A stretch of DNA of 50,204 bases from Isochrysis galbana (lineage: Eukaryota; Haptophyta; Isochrysidales; Isochrysidaceae): contig CM030942.1 in NCBI GenBank assembly GCA_018136815.1, positions 472,380 through 522,583 on the forward strand, in the 5' to 3' direction. The translations under genes were made by a program, and so were the position numbers. This document shows, piece by piece, positions 30,668-41,059 of this stretch (positions are counted from its first letter, which is position 1; the number at the start of each line of letters is the position of its first letter). Below the pieces are notes generated by a model. The model did no database searches, had not been told where the DNA came from, and saw only the letters and a list, made by a program, of their open reading frames with translations.

Positions 30668-33600
30668 ATGCGCCCCGCGCCGCGTCCCGCGTCCCTCTCC
30701 CTCTTTCTCTCTCTCGCTCTCTCCCTGCGCTGCGAGGCCTCATGCGCAAAGGCGGCGGTGCGACCCTCACTTCCGCAGCCGACGGCGCATTCCCCCTCCT
30801 CCATCCCGGCGCTCTCCCGGCTCCGTGGAGGAGGAGGAGCGATGGAGCACCTCTCTCTCCCTTCTCTCTCTCTACTCTCTCGCGGCTGCGTGCTCGATGA
30901 GGCGAGCCAGCCGACGGATGGGAGGCAGCAAACACTCGCGGCTTCGACGGCTTTCCCTTCTCTCACCCGGCTACGAGGAGGAGGAGCCGGAGGTGAAGGG
31001 GCAGGGCCGCTCTCACTGCTGCCACCGCTCGTCGCTCTCGCGGTCTCTGTCATCCTCAAGCAGGTCAGCCAGCCATGCACGAGGGGGCGGCAGCCCCAGC
31101 ACATGGGTGAGGCAACGGAACGGCAGGATCGAGCCAGCTACGTGCGCAAGCGAGTGGAGTCGGCGTTCGGGAAACGGAGCAGCACGCGGGCTTCCATCAC
31201 GCACGCTGATAGAGAGCTACAGCAATACCGAACGGCAATCGGCCACCAGGGAAAACTCCCGCATCGCGCTCGTCCCCCTTTGCCACCGTCCACCCCCTCT
31301 CCGCTCTATTCGCTCCATCTCCATAGGTGATCGTCGCGCTGCTGCTCGGCGTTTTCAGCGGATGCATGTTGCTCAATGGCGGCAACGCGCTCCTCGCCTC
31401 GGCGCGTACATTCGACTCTTACTTTGTCGACGCGCTTGCCGACCGCGAGCACGCTGGCGTCGTTCTCTTCACGCTTCTCCTCGGTGGAACCATCGGCCTC
31501 GTGCAGAAAGCGGGCGGTGGGCTCGCCCTTGCCACAATGCTCCGTGGTGCGATGACCTCTGCGCGCTCCGCGCTTGCCTCATGCATGGCGCTTTGCTCGC
31601 TCATCTTTTTTGATGACTACTCCTCCGTCCTCATCGTGGGCAACTCGATGCGCACGGCTGTGCAGGTGACGAGGCGCTCCGCTCCCATGCACCAGAGTAT
31701 TGATGCAGCGCAGTGGCGCTGCTCATGCATAGCAGGGGCCGGCTTTCCGGAGGATTAAATGACCAGCTCAGAGAATTCGAACCCCTCTATGGCTCGTGAG
31801 CGCCCGTGCTCGACCGACCCCATTACTCGTCGCAGGCGCTTGGCGTGCCCATGGAGCGCCTTGCCTTTGTGATCCACAACTTCGGCGTTATCCTCGCCTC
31901 CATCTCGCCAGTCTCATCGTGGGCAGGCCTGCAAATCGGCTATGTTGCCGGAGTCCTGAAATCAATTGGCCGGGGGTGAGAGTTGCCAATGCTACCCTGT
32001 AGCACCGCAGCTGCCATTCGACACGCCAAGGGGAGCGAGCCGCCCTCGGCGCCACTTCTCACCCGGGCCTCGAGTACGCGGCGGACTCACCCAAGCCGCG
32101 CTCCCTGCTGCCACCCTTCCGTAGCGACGACCCTTTCCTCACCGTGCTCTCTTCCGTAAAGTTCCGCTTCTTTCCGCTGATGATGTTGGCATTAGTTCCC
32201 ATCTCTGTCTTCTTGGGCAAGGACATTGGTCCTCTCGGCGGCGCGCGATACAAGACGTCGAGTAGCGCACTAGCTCGCGAGGGTCGTCGTCCCGGCTCCG
32301 GCACAGCCTCTCAGGAGACACTCCTGGTTGGCGAGGGAGACGGCGACGGCGGGCCCCTCGACCCCAAGCCAGGCACCCCGCTGCGGCCGATCAATGCGTT
32401 GGTGCCGTTCGGGACCATTGTCCTCGTAACGTTTGGAGGGATGATCTTGGATGGCATCACCAAGGTGTGCTGACGCTACAGCGCTAGGCATGCATACCCG
32501 GTCCGATTTTTCCTGCAGACTTCACATCTCGACCGCGCCTGCGGCCATTTCCCCGCGTGTGTATGCAGGTCAACGCTATGCCCGTAAATGAGCGGCCAGT
32601 CCTCAACCTTGTCTCTATCCTCTCGCAGAGCGACTCCATCACCGCTCTCGTCTGGGCTTCGGCTGCCGGGTGGATCGCCACCCTCTTCCTCGTCATCGGT
32701 CAGCAGGTGCGCCACAGGCGGCAAGGGTGGCAGGAGGTAAGGGTACTCGGGTATCGTGGGCACGTCTAGCGTCTTAGAGGCGGAGGTCTCGGGGCATGGG
32801 CGACGCGGACGATGCAACTTGGATGTGGCGTCGTCCTTGTGCTCGGGCGTGCGCCCCGCTCACTCTGTCGCTCTCTCACGTTCATGACCCCGTCACAGAT
32901 GCTCACACTGAGCGAGGCCATGGCAGCCTGGATTGAAGGCATCAAGGAGGTCCTCGAACCGACCATCGTTCTCTTGCTCGCCTGGGCATTGGGCTCCGTG
33001 ATTGCAGATGTCGGCACTGCAACCTACCTCGCAAAATCGCTCCAGGTATGCCTTGTTTCTCCCAGCACTGATATCGGTCGCCTGGATTGCAGCTGCTTTT
33101 TTTTCATGGCCTGCTCGATGCATAGCGCGTGCACGCCGCGTGGCTGGCGCCTGCACGTCGGCGCGGCACACTCCTCGCCTCCTTCAAACCTGCCATCGAA
33201 ATAAGCGTTTGGAAACCTGTCATCTCGTCGCTCCATGCCATCACCCTTCTGCCTCGTTCTTAGGCTGGTCTTCCGCGCTGGTCGCTGCCCCCCATCGTAA
33301 GCCTCCTCTCCCACGTGATTTCGTTCGCCTCGGGCTCCGCCTTTGGCACCATGGGTATCGTGTTGCCCCTCGTCGGACCTCTTGCGGACGCCATTGGACG
33401 AGGAGAGCATGACTACCTCGTCCACTGCGTCGGCGCGGCCATCGGCGGCGCTACCTTTGGCAACATTTGCTCGCCAATCTCTGACACAACCATCCTCTCT
33501 GTGCTCGCTTCGAAGTGCGACATGCAAGCGCATATCGCCACCATCACGCCCTACGCCCTCTTGGCCGCTGTGTCGGCGCTGATCTTTGGCTCGGTACCGG

Positions 33601-33686
33601 TTGGCGCCGGCATTTATGGACCGCTCACTGGGCTGATCCTCGGGACGGGGGCCATGGCATCAATGGTGAAGTTCATGGGCAAATGA
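30668..33686 (+). CDS. nhaC: NhaC-family Na+/H+ antiporter, 7 exons
   Basis: Family role: exchange of Na+ (or another cation) for H+ across a membrane. Proposed exons are 30668-31063, 31327-31665, 31836-31975, 32011-32464, 32569-32706, 32899-33045 and 33264-33686, in phase, giving about 678 residues. Recognisable blocks are LSLLPPLVALAVSVILKQ, HAGVVLFTLLLGGTIGLVQK, the hallmark FFDDYSSVLIVGNSMR, MERLAFVIHNF then PVSSWAG, and GNICSPISDTTILS near the C-terminus. Roughly 11-12 hydrophobic spans are visible. The N-terminus (MRPAPRPASLSLFLSLALSL) could be a signal or plastid presequence. It includes two RLRGGG segments from a local duplication, so the exact start (30668 or 30842) is uncertain. Intron 3 would be only 35 nt. 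Target membrane unknown. Confidence 0.85.
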
Positions 33687-34609
33687 GGCCCTTTTGCATC
33701 GCGCTTCATGGTGCTATTTCTTGCTTGGTGCGACCACGCGGCGCATGAACCCACCTCAAGTGTGCTAGGTGCCCACCCTAAGTGTGCTGGTGTTGCACGC
33801 ACTGTACTAGATTGCATGCTGGTGGACGTGCGCTTGGAGTAGTATGCGACAAAGGGATGGGGCTATCACTCGCTCAAGACAAGACTCCCTGCCGCGGCAA
33901 GCGCAAGCACCCTCCCTCCCTTATGCTGCATGCTGCCCAGCTCTTCTCTACCCTACAATCAACGCTTGCTAAGAGCGCCCCTCCCTCCACGTACTCTCGC
34001 TCAGAGAAGGTCACGTTGCCCGTCGAATATGGAATATGGGACATACTCAAGTTGAGCCATCAAATGTAACCTTTTAATATTCTCGCCTCACATGTGGCAC
34101 TGAGTCACACTCACGAAGCCATGCCCATTCTCCTTCTACTCCCTCACTCCCCGCCTTGTGGCACAGCCTCCCATCACTCAGCACAACCACATGGGCAGTT
34201 GGGTAGGTGGGCAGTTGGTAGGTGGGCGATTGGGTAGGTAGGCAGTTGGTAGGCGGGCGATTGGTGGGACTGAGAAGATTGTGGGCAGTTGTTGGGTGCG
34301 ATTCTATCTACCACAAGAGGGAGGCGCGCGCCACACTGCCCCAGTCCCAATCGCAAACCTACCACAAAAAGATCCACCTGGAGACATGTGGATCGTGATT
34401 TCAACGAGATATCGACCCTGCCCCTGCCCCAAATCGAGTGAATGGAGTAAGACCACGTGTGTGTTTCGACATGTGACATGTGAAGTGTCAATATGAGTCA
34501 AGTAACCTCCCGGTGACAACGAAAGGTGCGGCAACAGGGGTGGGGATAATTGAACGCTTTTGGTCTTCTCGCCCGTGCCTTTTTTCCCTCAACCTCAAAG
34601 ATCAAAGAG
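33687..34609. other. Intergenic with GGGCAGTTGGTAGG minisatellite
   Basis: 34190-34275 holds several copies of a 20-22 bp GGGTAGGTGGGCAGTTGG-like unit. AACCTTTTAATATTCTCGCC at 34069-34088 resembles, inverted, the LINE 3' end, so a diverged LINE tail may lie here. No gene seen. Confidence 0.5.
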
Positions 34610-34834
34610 ATGTCAGATCGAGATCGAGGGGCAATGCACAATGCACGAACTGGTCGGGAACGAATGGCAAAAAAGCCGAAAATAGCCAATCATGTACTTG
34701 CAAGCTACGCGGTTGCCATCTTCATCAGCTCGTACTTTTTGAAGGGCCAAAACGCCGCGATAGCCGCCGGTGCCGCTCGCGACGGAGTGGTTCACAGAGC
34801 GCCCCCCGTCAAGAAACGAGCCTTGGCCCGCTGA
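34610..34834 (+). CDS. Small single-pass membrane protein (74 aa)
   Basis: ATG at 34610. A basic N-terminus (RTGRERMAKKPKIANHVLAS) precedes a hydrophobic span (YAVAIFISSYFL), then GQNAAIAAGAARDGVVHRAP and a basic end before a stop at 34834. The size and one-helix layout resemble small organelle membrane subunits, but I cannot name it. Sequence at 47355-47415 on the opposite strand encodes a very similar GQSAALAAGAARDGVAQSPP in the same frame, suggesting a duplicated fragment. An antisense open frame also exists, so the strand is not certain. Confidence 0.4.
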   Translation: MSDRDRGAMHNARTGRERMAKKPKIANHVLASYAVAIFISSYFLKGQNAAIAAGAARDGVVHRAPPVKKRALAR

Positions 34835-34992
34835 GACATAAAGATGCCAGCGGGTCGAGTATGCCGCCTTGGATACGAACGTTCCGGCTCCGCCTTCGAG
34901 CTTCATGCGCTCGCGGTTGCCCTTCAAGAAGGTAAGCCCTACCTTTTCGATTGCGATGATGATCGCGCTCAGATTAATTTGGGCCGCTTGCG

Positions 34993-35721
34993 CTAGGCCT
35001 TCACAGCCTCGATGACCAGGTGTGCCGCGACGTCTTGAAGGGCGTTGTACAGTGCCTTGCGAGAGGAGGAGCCTTTCTTGTTGATTTTCTCGTCGATCGA
35101 TTCCACCTTGATGTTGACTGCGATGTCGGTCTGATTAATGCGAAGAGTAGTGATATCGCCGTAGCGTTCCTTGAATTGTTGTACGCAGTCTTCGTTCACG
35201 GCTATGTGCCATGGCCCGCGGATGGAGCGGGCCCAAAAGTCCGGCTCCAGGTCTACTCCTTCGAGCTCCAGTAGGAGCTCTACGATCGCAGCGTAGACGG
35301 TGGCGTCCAAGAAGGTGTAGTCCCCCTCTTGGTGGAAAGATAGTTCGAATGTGGCGTCTGACTCGAAGTTGCCTTGCTCTTCATCCGAGAGTGGCTCCTG
35401 AGCGGCAGGGACAAGCAGGGGTGGTGAGGCTGTGGCTTGGTCCGAAGGTGTGGTTGGCAGAGGGGGATGGCATGCGTCCAAGGGCGCAACATGGTTCCTG
35501 TTCCTGGGTGGGGTTGTGGATTGATGTGCTGCTGAGTCTGTCTTCTGGTGCGTGTTGATCCTGTTGCTTGTGTTGTGCCCATAAGGGCCACCCGGTCTCG
35601 GGTCGCGCTGCCGAGGCAGCGCGGCCGTCCCCAGGGTGGGAGAGGCCTCTGCCATAAGCCATAAGGCATGCCTGATGGATGGGTGTCCCTTCTTGTCTGG
35701 TGCTGATGTGATGCTTGTCAC
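34993..35721 (-). CDS. Uncharacterised ORF next to a retroelement 5' end
   Basis: 243 residues. A Pro/Gln/Thr-rich first half (PPLPTTPSDQATASPPLLVP) is followed by an ordered region: NFESDATFELSFHQEGDYTF, LLLELEGVDLEPDFWARSI, GPWHIAVNEDCVQQFKERYG and IAVNIKVESIDEKINKKG. No family is recognised. The Pro-rich start, plus the palindrome and ATG of a LINE-like 5' end at 35929-35956 upstream on the same strand, suggest a retroelement ORF1 with an RRM-like fold (inference). Another open frame overlaps the N-terminal half (35381-36040), so the true start is unclear. Confidence 0.4.
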   Translation of the reverse strand: MTSITSAPDKKGHPSIRHALWLMAEASPTLGTAALPRQRDPRPGGPYGHNTSNRINTHQKTDSAAHQSTTPPRNRNHVAPLDACHPPLPTTPSDQATASPPLLVPAAQEPLSDEEQGNFESDATFELSFHQEGDYTFLDATVYAAIVELLLELEGVDLEPDFWARSIRGPWHIAVNEDCVQQFKERYGDITTLRINQTDIAVNIKVESIDEKINKKGSSSRKALYNALQDVAAHLVIEAVKA

Positions 35722-35956
35722 AGCCTGTGACCCACCATGAGGTGGGCCAGCATGGCTGCCTTCCTTGGTGTGGCCGGGGCCACGGGCCGTGCGGCGCGAC
35801 CGGGGTCGCGCTCACCTGCTCGGCCTCTGCGGGCGGACGCGGTCGCTTTGCCTGCGACAGCTCCATGGGTACTGTGGGGGCTCCCGCGGCGGGGGCCCGA
35901 AGGAGAGGCGGGGAGCGGCGGCGCGCTCCATGGCGACCAACTATAAAGTTAGTTGG
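35722..35956 (-). mobile_element. LINE-like 5' end, copy D
   Basis: The right end is the palindrome CCAACTATAAAGTTAGTTGG (35937-35956). Reading leftwards on the minus strand an ATG follows after 25 nt (35931) with MERAAAPRLS, then a second ATG with MELSQAKRPRPPAEAEQVSA. The layout (terminal palindrome, close ATG, Pro/Lys-rich start) matches copies A-C and the LINE ORF1 start. No target-site duplication was found. An AAAAGACAAAAGAAACAAG tract lies just outside. Confidence 0.5.
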
Positions 35957-36289
35957 CCAAAAGACAAAAGAAACAAGAGACAAAAAGAGACCACAAAAGA
36001 AACAAAAGGCACAAAAGATGCGCGCGTCAATACGCGCCAAAAGTGAGAAGGAGTGATGACCGACCCGCGCCGCTCAACATTTACTTGTGAACAGAACATG
36101 GCCGGATGAGCTTCCTGAAAGCCAGAAGGAGAATGACACCAGGAGCAAGTGCGAACCCCCATGATCAAGGTGACGCCGACGAGCTGGGAGGTCGTCAATC
36201 TAACATGTTTGAATGACGAGCCGTCTACATTATTGGCAGCGGCAGCATTTCCTTGGCCACACACATGCAACCCTTGAGAGTACCGCTGA

Positions 36290-38970
36290 TCAGAGCTCCG
36301 GGCGTTTCGGTGGCTGGCTACCACGCGACTGAAATGCGGAGATGAGCTTTGCGCTGATGTGCCCCAGGCCTGTGCTTTTCTCAAAGGCGAAGTCCACGTT
36401 TGGTGAGCGCTCAAGCTCCTCGATATGGTCGTGGTGAGCACCACTGAGAATGCAGACGAGTCCTTTGAAGCCCATCTCTCGGAGTTGACGAGCAAGGTCG
36501 GAGCCTTTCAATTGCACATCGCCATCGTCGAGGTCGATATTCTCGTCGAGTAAAGCAATGTCCGCCGGGGGCAGGTCGGCGGGCTCGAGGGAGCTGCGCG
36601 CGGGCGAGGGGAAATGGTATCGTCACTCTAGCAGTGCGTATGCATGGGTATGCACGTGGTACGGATTGCTGTTTTGTGACGTCGCTTGCGTGCACAATTA
36701 CGACCCCCTATCTGGAACAACAGCAGTTCGACATACATTGTGCACTTGCCCATCACGATGTCTAGGTATGCCTTTATTTCCTCAACCGAGCCACCGACAA
36801 CCCCACTACGCTTTTCATCCGCATGGAGGTACGACTTGAAGAGAATCGCCTGATAAGCGTGAGGTTAGCAGAGAAAGGAACATCTTAGCGGGTAAGAACG
36901 ATAAACCGCTCGAGACACCGCAGGGTTGAATGTGTCAAGGTGAGAGCTCATCACTCTCTAGCGTACAAGAGCTAGCTACCTGCAAGTTGCGCAGCATCCG
37001 AGAGTCGTCGATGCCGACGCACACTGGCGGTGGCAACGGTACGGAGGCAGGGTACGCCCGGCCATCGACAGGCTGGCGGAAGAGAGCAGCTTCGACGGGG
37101 CACGGGCCATTTCTATCGTCCGCAAGGCTACCGTCGAGCATATCAATGCTCCTATTCGGAGCTTGGATGGGCTTGGCACCCGTGTTGGCAACATCATCGC
37201 CGCTCAAGACACGTTCGGTGAGCTCATACAGCTTTGTAGCGCTTGGACTGCGCGATGAGCCTGCTAAGGCATGATCATCGCCGGCTATGGCCGCGGGGAA
37301 AGTGAAGTGGACTGTGGTATACTTCTCATCTGTCCTCATCCACACCTTGCCACCAATCCTTTCAATGGCCAACCGCACAGAAGACAGGCCGAGGCCATTG
37401 CTGCGGGAGGAAAGGGGGCGGGACAGGGTCGCTTTTGCTGATGATGGGTAGAGTTAGGTGCCTAGGTGCGAGATTGCATGCTCGCAGTCGAGTTGTAATT
37501 TGCACACCTACACTTTTCGGTCTGGTCGCCGGCGCTGAGACATGCCTTTCTGAACCCAGCTTTAAATACCAGGGCGCACTCCTCGGGGGAAAGCGGCACG
37601 TGCCCTGCGCGATTGGAGTTGCGGATGGAGATGTGCAAATTCCCGTCGCCGGGATGACCGTGCACGACTGTGGCCATTGCATGAATCGGTTTGCCAGGTT
37701 CCGAGTACTTGACCGCGTTGCTGCCAATCTCATGCACAACTAGCCGAAGAATCGTAAAATCGGTCTTAATCCTCGAGACGGCGACGTCCACCACGGCACG
37801 AAGGCCAAGTACCGCTTGCAGCTCGGAGTGCAGATCCCCCTCAATCTTCACGCTTTGGTAGGTGCCTTGCTCCAGCTGTACGAAGGCCTCGCGCTTGTGG
37901 CACCTGCGAGTCCCAGGGAAAACATCAGCGGCACGATCGTACACGTTGCGGGTAGCCGCGCGGATGGTGCATCTGAATGCGAATGTATGCAGTCGTGCGC
38001 AAGGTGAATTTTAGTGCGGGTTAGGCAGGGATAGGACGACATGCACGAGGTGGCGGCAGAAGCTCCGGGGAGGAGCTTACCATTTCGCGGTCTCCGAAAG
38101 CATCTGATGAATTTGACGAAGCATTTCCTCCCGCTGGCACACACGCTCCTCGTCCATGCTAGTCTTATCGCACTCCAATGACAGCAGCGCATCCACAAGC
38201 GCAGCAGCGCCACCACACTGCCCTTTGATGAGGTGATTGAGCCGTGAGTCAGCACGGCGATGGGTCTGCCCATCTTTGATAAGCCTACGCAACGTCAATC
38301 TGTCCGCCACTATCAGCTCGGCACAAAGGAGCCCCAGCATACCAGCACTGCCGATGAGCGCAGGCTCTTGCCAACCCAGCTCGTACATCTGATGATTGAG
38401 ATGCATCCATGAGAGAATAAGAAACACCCCTAGCCTGGTTGAAGTAGGGAAGTTGAGACCAGCCATAGCCATGTGGCCCAAGAAGATGCCAAACGTGAGT
38501 GCGGCGGGCTCCATGGGAGACGCAATCTCCGGCCCCCTAACTGGCCGCGCTCCGATGTACCAAGCCGCGACCATGGCCCAGGCCAGTAGATGTGGCCCAG
38601 GAAGAAGCCAGCAGACTAGCCTTGCGTCTGCAATCGCTCGTGGAGGTGGCACAACAGCGATGATGAGCATGGCGTTGATGGTGAGCACAGCCCCAATAGC
38701 ATGGCTGCCGAATATTCCTCGCTCCAGAACGATTGGAACCAAGATGAGCAACGCCAAGACTGCTATCGTGGAAATTGCAACGCATCTGACGGCTGCCTGC
38801 AACAGCATGCGCATGGTCACTCTATTTCCCAACCTATTGGACATGGTGGAGAACAGGACCGAGAGCGTTGTGCATGGAGGAGATGGCATGGCCATCTCGC
38901 GTTCTGTCGTGGCCGTCTCGAGTTCTGGCGGCATCTTTCCCTTGAAGTGGTCCTTGTCACCTTGAGACAT
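36290..38970 (-). CDS. Membrane-bound hybrid histidine kinase with receiver domain, 5 exons
   Basis: Family role: two-component phosphorelay sensor. Proposed exons on the minus strand are 38970-38081, 37903-37508, 37400-36980, 36849-36746 and 36593-36290; GT-AG, phases match, 704 residues (an upstream in-frame start at 39201 would add a repetitive SSPQL region). About six hydrophobic spans occupy residues 40-215 (AISTIAVLALLILVPIVL; FGIFLGHMAMAGLNF). The H-box is LNHLIKGQCGGAAALV near residue 244. The HATPase has the N-box LRLVVHEIGSNAVKYS, HISIRNSN and the G-box NGLGLSSVRLAIERIGG. The receiver has the acidic pair GIDD, phospho-Asp in IALLDENID, CILSG and FAFEKS, so its key residues are present. 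The sensed signal is unknown. A related core lies at 26511-27654. Confidence 0.8.
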
Positions 38971-39029
38971 GGAGAAGGGAGAGGTCAACAGCCAGAGGGT
39001 TTCTCGTGCTGCGGCCTCGTCTTCACTGC

Positions 39030-39190
39030 AGGGAGGGCGGGGCGAGCTGCGGGGACAGGGCGACGAGCTGCTGCGACGGGGGGACGGGCTGCGGGGACGG
39101 GGGACGAGCTGCTGCGACGGGGGGATGAGCTGCGGGGACGAGGTGACGAGCTGCGGGGACGAGGGGATGAGCACAGGCAGGAGTGGGAAG
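39030..39190. repeat. GCTGCGGGGACGAGG minisatellite
   Basis: About ten imperfect GACGAGCTGCGGGGAC units. On the minus strand they encode SSPQL/RPRS repeats directly upstream of the hybrid-kinase ATG, which is why the shorter start was preferred. Confidence 0.8.
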
Positions 39191-39540
39191 CGGGGTGCCA
39201 TGCGAAGGCGCCTTTGTGTGAAAGCTCGGGCGACACAAAATACGGCTTCTTGGATGAAGGGTCACGATCGTTCTTGGGCTGTGGGGTTTCAGCCCGTGGT
39301 GGGAATGGGCTGCAGGTTTTGGAAGCGGGGCGCGATGGGGAGAAAGGGAAGGGGCTGAAGGAGCTTGAGGTGTGCGGAGTGTGGGCACGTGCGGGACGGC
39401 GTTGAGATGGCCATCTTGAGTGCTCGCGTGATCGGACTGGCCGAGGGAGCGGCCGTACCAGTAGGTGGACTCTTCAGCGGAGAGAAGGGAGCTGCCGGGG
39501 AGAGCCAGAGGGTGTGCTGCTGCGACCCCGCCCGCCCGAG

Positions 39541-39905
39541 GTCTCTCCTCTCTCCTCTCTCCTCTCTCCTCTCTCCTCTCTCCTCTCTCCTCTCTCCTCT
39601 CTCCTCTCTCCTCTCTCCTCTCTCCTCTCTCCTCTCTCCTCTCTCCTCTCTCTCTCTCTCCTCTCTCCTCTCTCCTCTCTCCTCTCTCCTCTCTCCTCTC
39701 TCCTCTCTCCTCTCTCCTCTCTCCTCTCTCTCTCTCCCCTCTCTCCTCTCCTCTCTCTCTCTCCCCTCTCCCCTCTCCCCTCTCTCCTCTCCCCTCTCCC
39801 CTCTCCCCTCTCTCTCTCTCTCCTCTCTCCTCTCCACTTTCTCCTCTCCTCTCTATCTCCGTATCTGTTCTCTCTCTCTCCCTCTCTCTCCTCTCTTCCC
39901 CTATC
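39541..39905. repeat. CTCTCCT satellite block
   Basis: A near-perfect 7-bp period (CTCTCCT) from 39543 to about 39735, then variants with CT and CCCCT interruptions. Confidence 0.9.
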
Positions 39906-40640
39906 CGGTCTCCCTCTTCCCCCCTTCCCCCCCCTCCCCCCGGGTCGCAGCAGAGTCGGCTGAAGTTTTACGAGATTGCGATCCACCCGTGCGAGATGCG
40001 AGCAGCTACCGCCTCTATCTGGCGTTGAGACGCTGCGACCCTCTCGGGAGGTGGCAGCGCCGCGCGCGGGGGGGATGCGGGGGGAAGGCGGGGCCCCCCC
40101 GCGAAAGGGGGAAGAGGGGATTCAAGGATATCTCGAGCCGAAACGGATAAACATGGACACTCTGAAGGGGGGAGAGGGCTCCTATATACTTCCGAAGGGT
40201 GCGGGATCATCCAGGATACCTCGCCACATCCAGACGATCCCCACCGGGCGCACCACACTTGGCGAGTTTTGGGGCGCCTTCCTGACGCGCCGCCCAGGAT
40301 TGACCACGATCGGCACGCCTCGATCGGTCCGGCGGCCGCCGCCAGCGCGCGGTCCATATCAGCCGACGAAACCGAGATGAGGCCGTTCTCCCCTCTCCCC
40401 TCTCTCCCCCCTCTCCCCCCTCTCCCCCCTCTCTCCCCTCTCTCTCCCCTCTCTCCCCGTATATCTGGTCTCTCTCTCCCTCTCTCTCCTCTCTTGCTTG
40501 AGGGGAGAGAGTACTTCATCCTTCTCCCTCGAGTTTCACAGTTTCACTCCGAGTTTGAGGCGCCAAACGTCGAGTTGACGAAGCCGGGGGGGGGGGGGGG
40601 CACAGCAGGTGTGGCGGGTTGACTAACTACGGCCCCCACT
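39906..40640. other. Possible exon remnants, no assembled gene
   Basis: Short protein-like stretches occur on both strands (plus: RLKFYEIAIHPCEMRAATAS at 39955-40026 and GRTTLGEFWGAFLTRRPG near 40246-40300; minus: MDRALAAAAGPIEACRSW). I cannot join them by splice sites. A CCCCTCTC tract follows at 40390-40480. Confidence 0.3.
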
Positions 40641-40737
40641 CCCCACTGGGGCTCGTCGGACAACTCTGGCGGGCTCGACGACTCTACTGCGCTTTCCTTC
40701 TCCCTCGCGAGCGATGGAGGTGCGCTTGCGGCCCGTG

Positions 40738-40854
40738 CCTAGATGGGAAATACGGTGCTGGGGCCTGCAAATACAGCCAAATACATATGTATTTGGCCTC
40801 CGGCCAAATTCATTTCAAATACATTCGAGGCCTACAACCAGGACGCGCTTGAAA
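40738..40854. mobile_element. Truncated GTATTT-family hAT MITE
   Basis: CCTAGATGGGAAATACGGTG and the following AAATACAGCCAAATACATAT match the left part of the MITE at 20396-20566. It is cut by the inverted LINE tail starting at 40855. Confidence 0.7.
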
Positions 40855-41038
40855 TAAAAAAATCTTCTTAAAAATTCCCGCTACATGTGCGGCGTGAGGC
40901 AACTTGCTGGTGAACCTCCCTACTACCCAACCTTAACCCCTAGCAATCCCCTCCCCTTTCCCCAGTTTCCTCTTTAGCTTTAGCGGAGAAGCTGGTTCCA
41001 GGGAGGCCGCGCGCGCTGCTTCGGCCGGCGATCCCCCT
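40855..41038 (-). mobile_element. LINE 3' end fragment, inverted
   Basis: AAAAAAATCTTCTTAAAAAT and onward is the reverse complement of the LINE 3' terminus, continuing through CCCAACCTTAACCCCTA to the GCAGCGCGCGCGGCC block. It is 5'-truncated and sits inside the MITE that precedes it. Confidence 0.8.
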
Positions 41039-41059
41039 CGTTCGTGATGCGCACTCCGC

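Noticed and set aside
30532-31104. Minus-strand ORFs opposite the NhaC first exon
   Set aside because: The plus strand continues in phase into conserved NhaC exons; the minus frames are shadows.
39030-39190. CRISPR-like array
   Set aside because: Repeats are contiguous minisatellite units without spacers, in a eukaryotic context.
39365-40150. Ser/Leu-rich ORFs of 150-260 residues
   Set aside because: They translate the 7-bp CTCTCCT satellite, which leaves all frames open regardless of selection.
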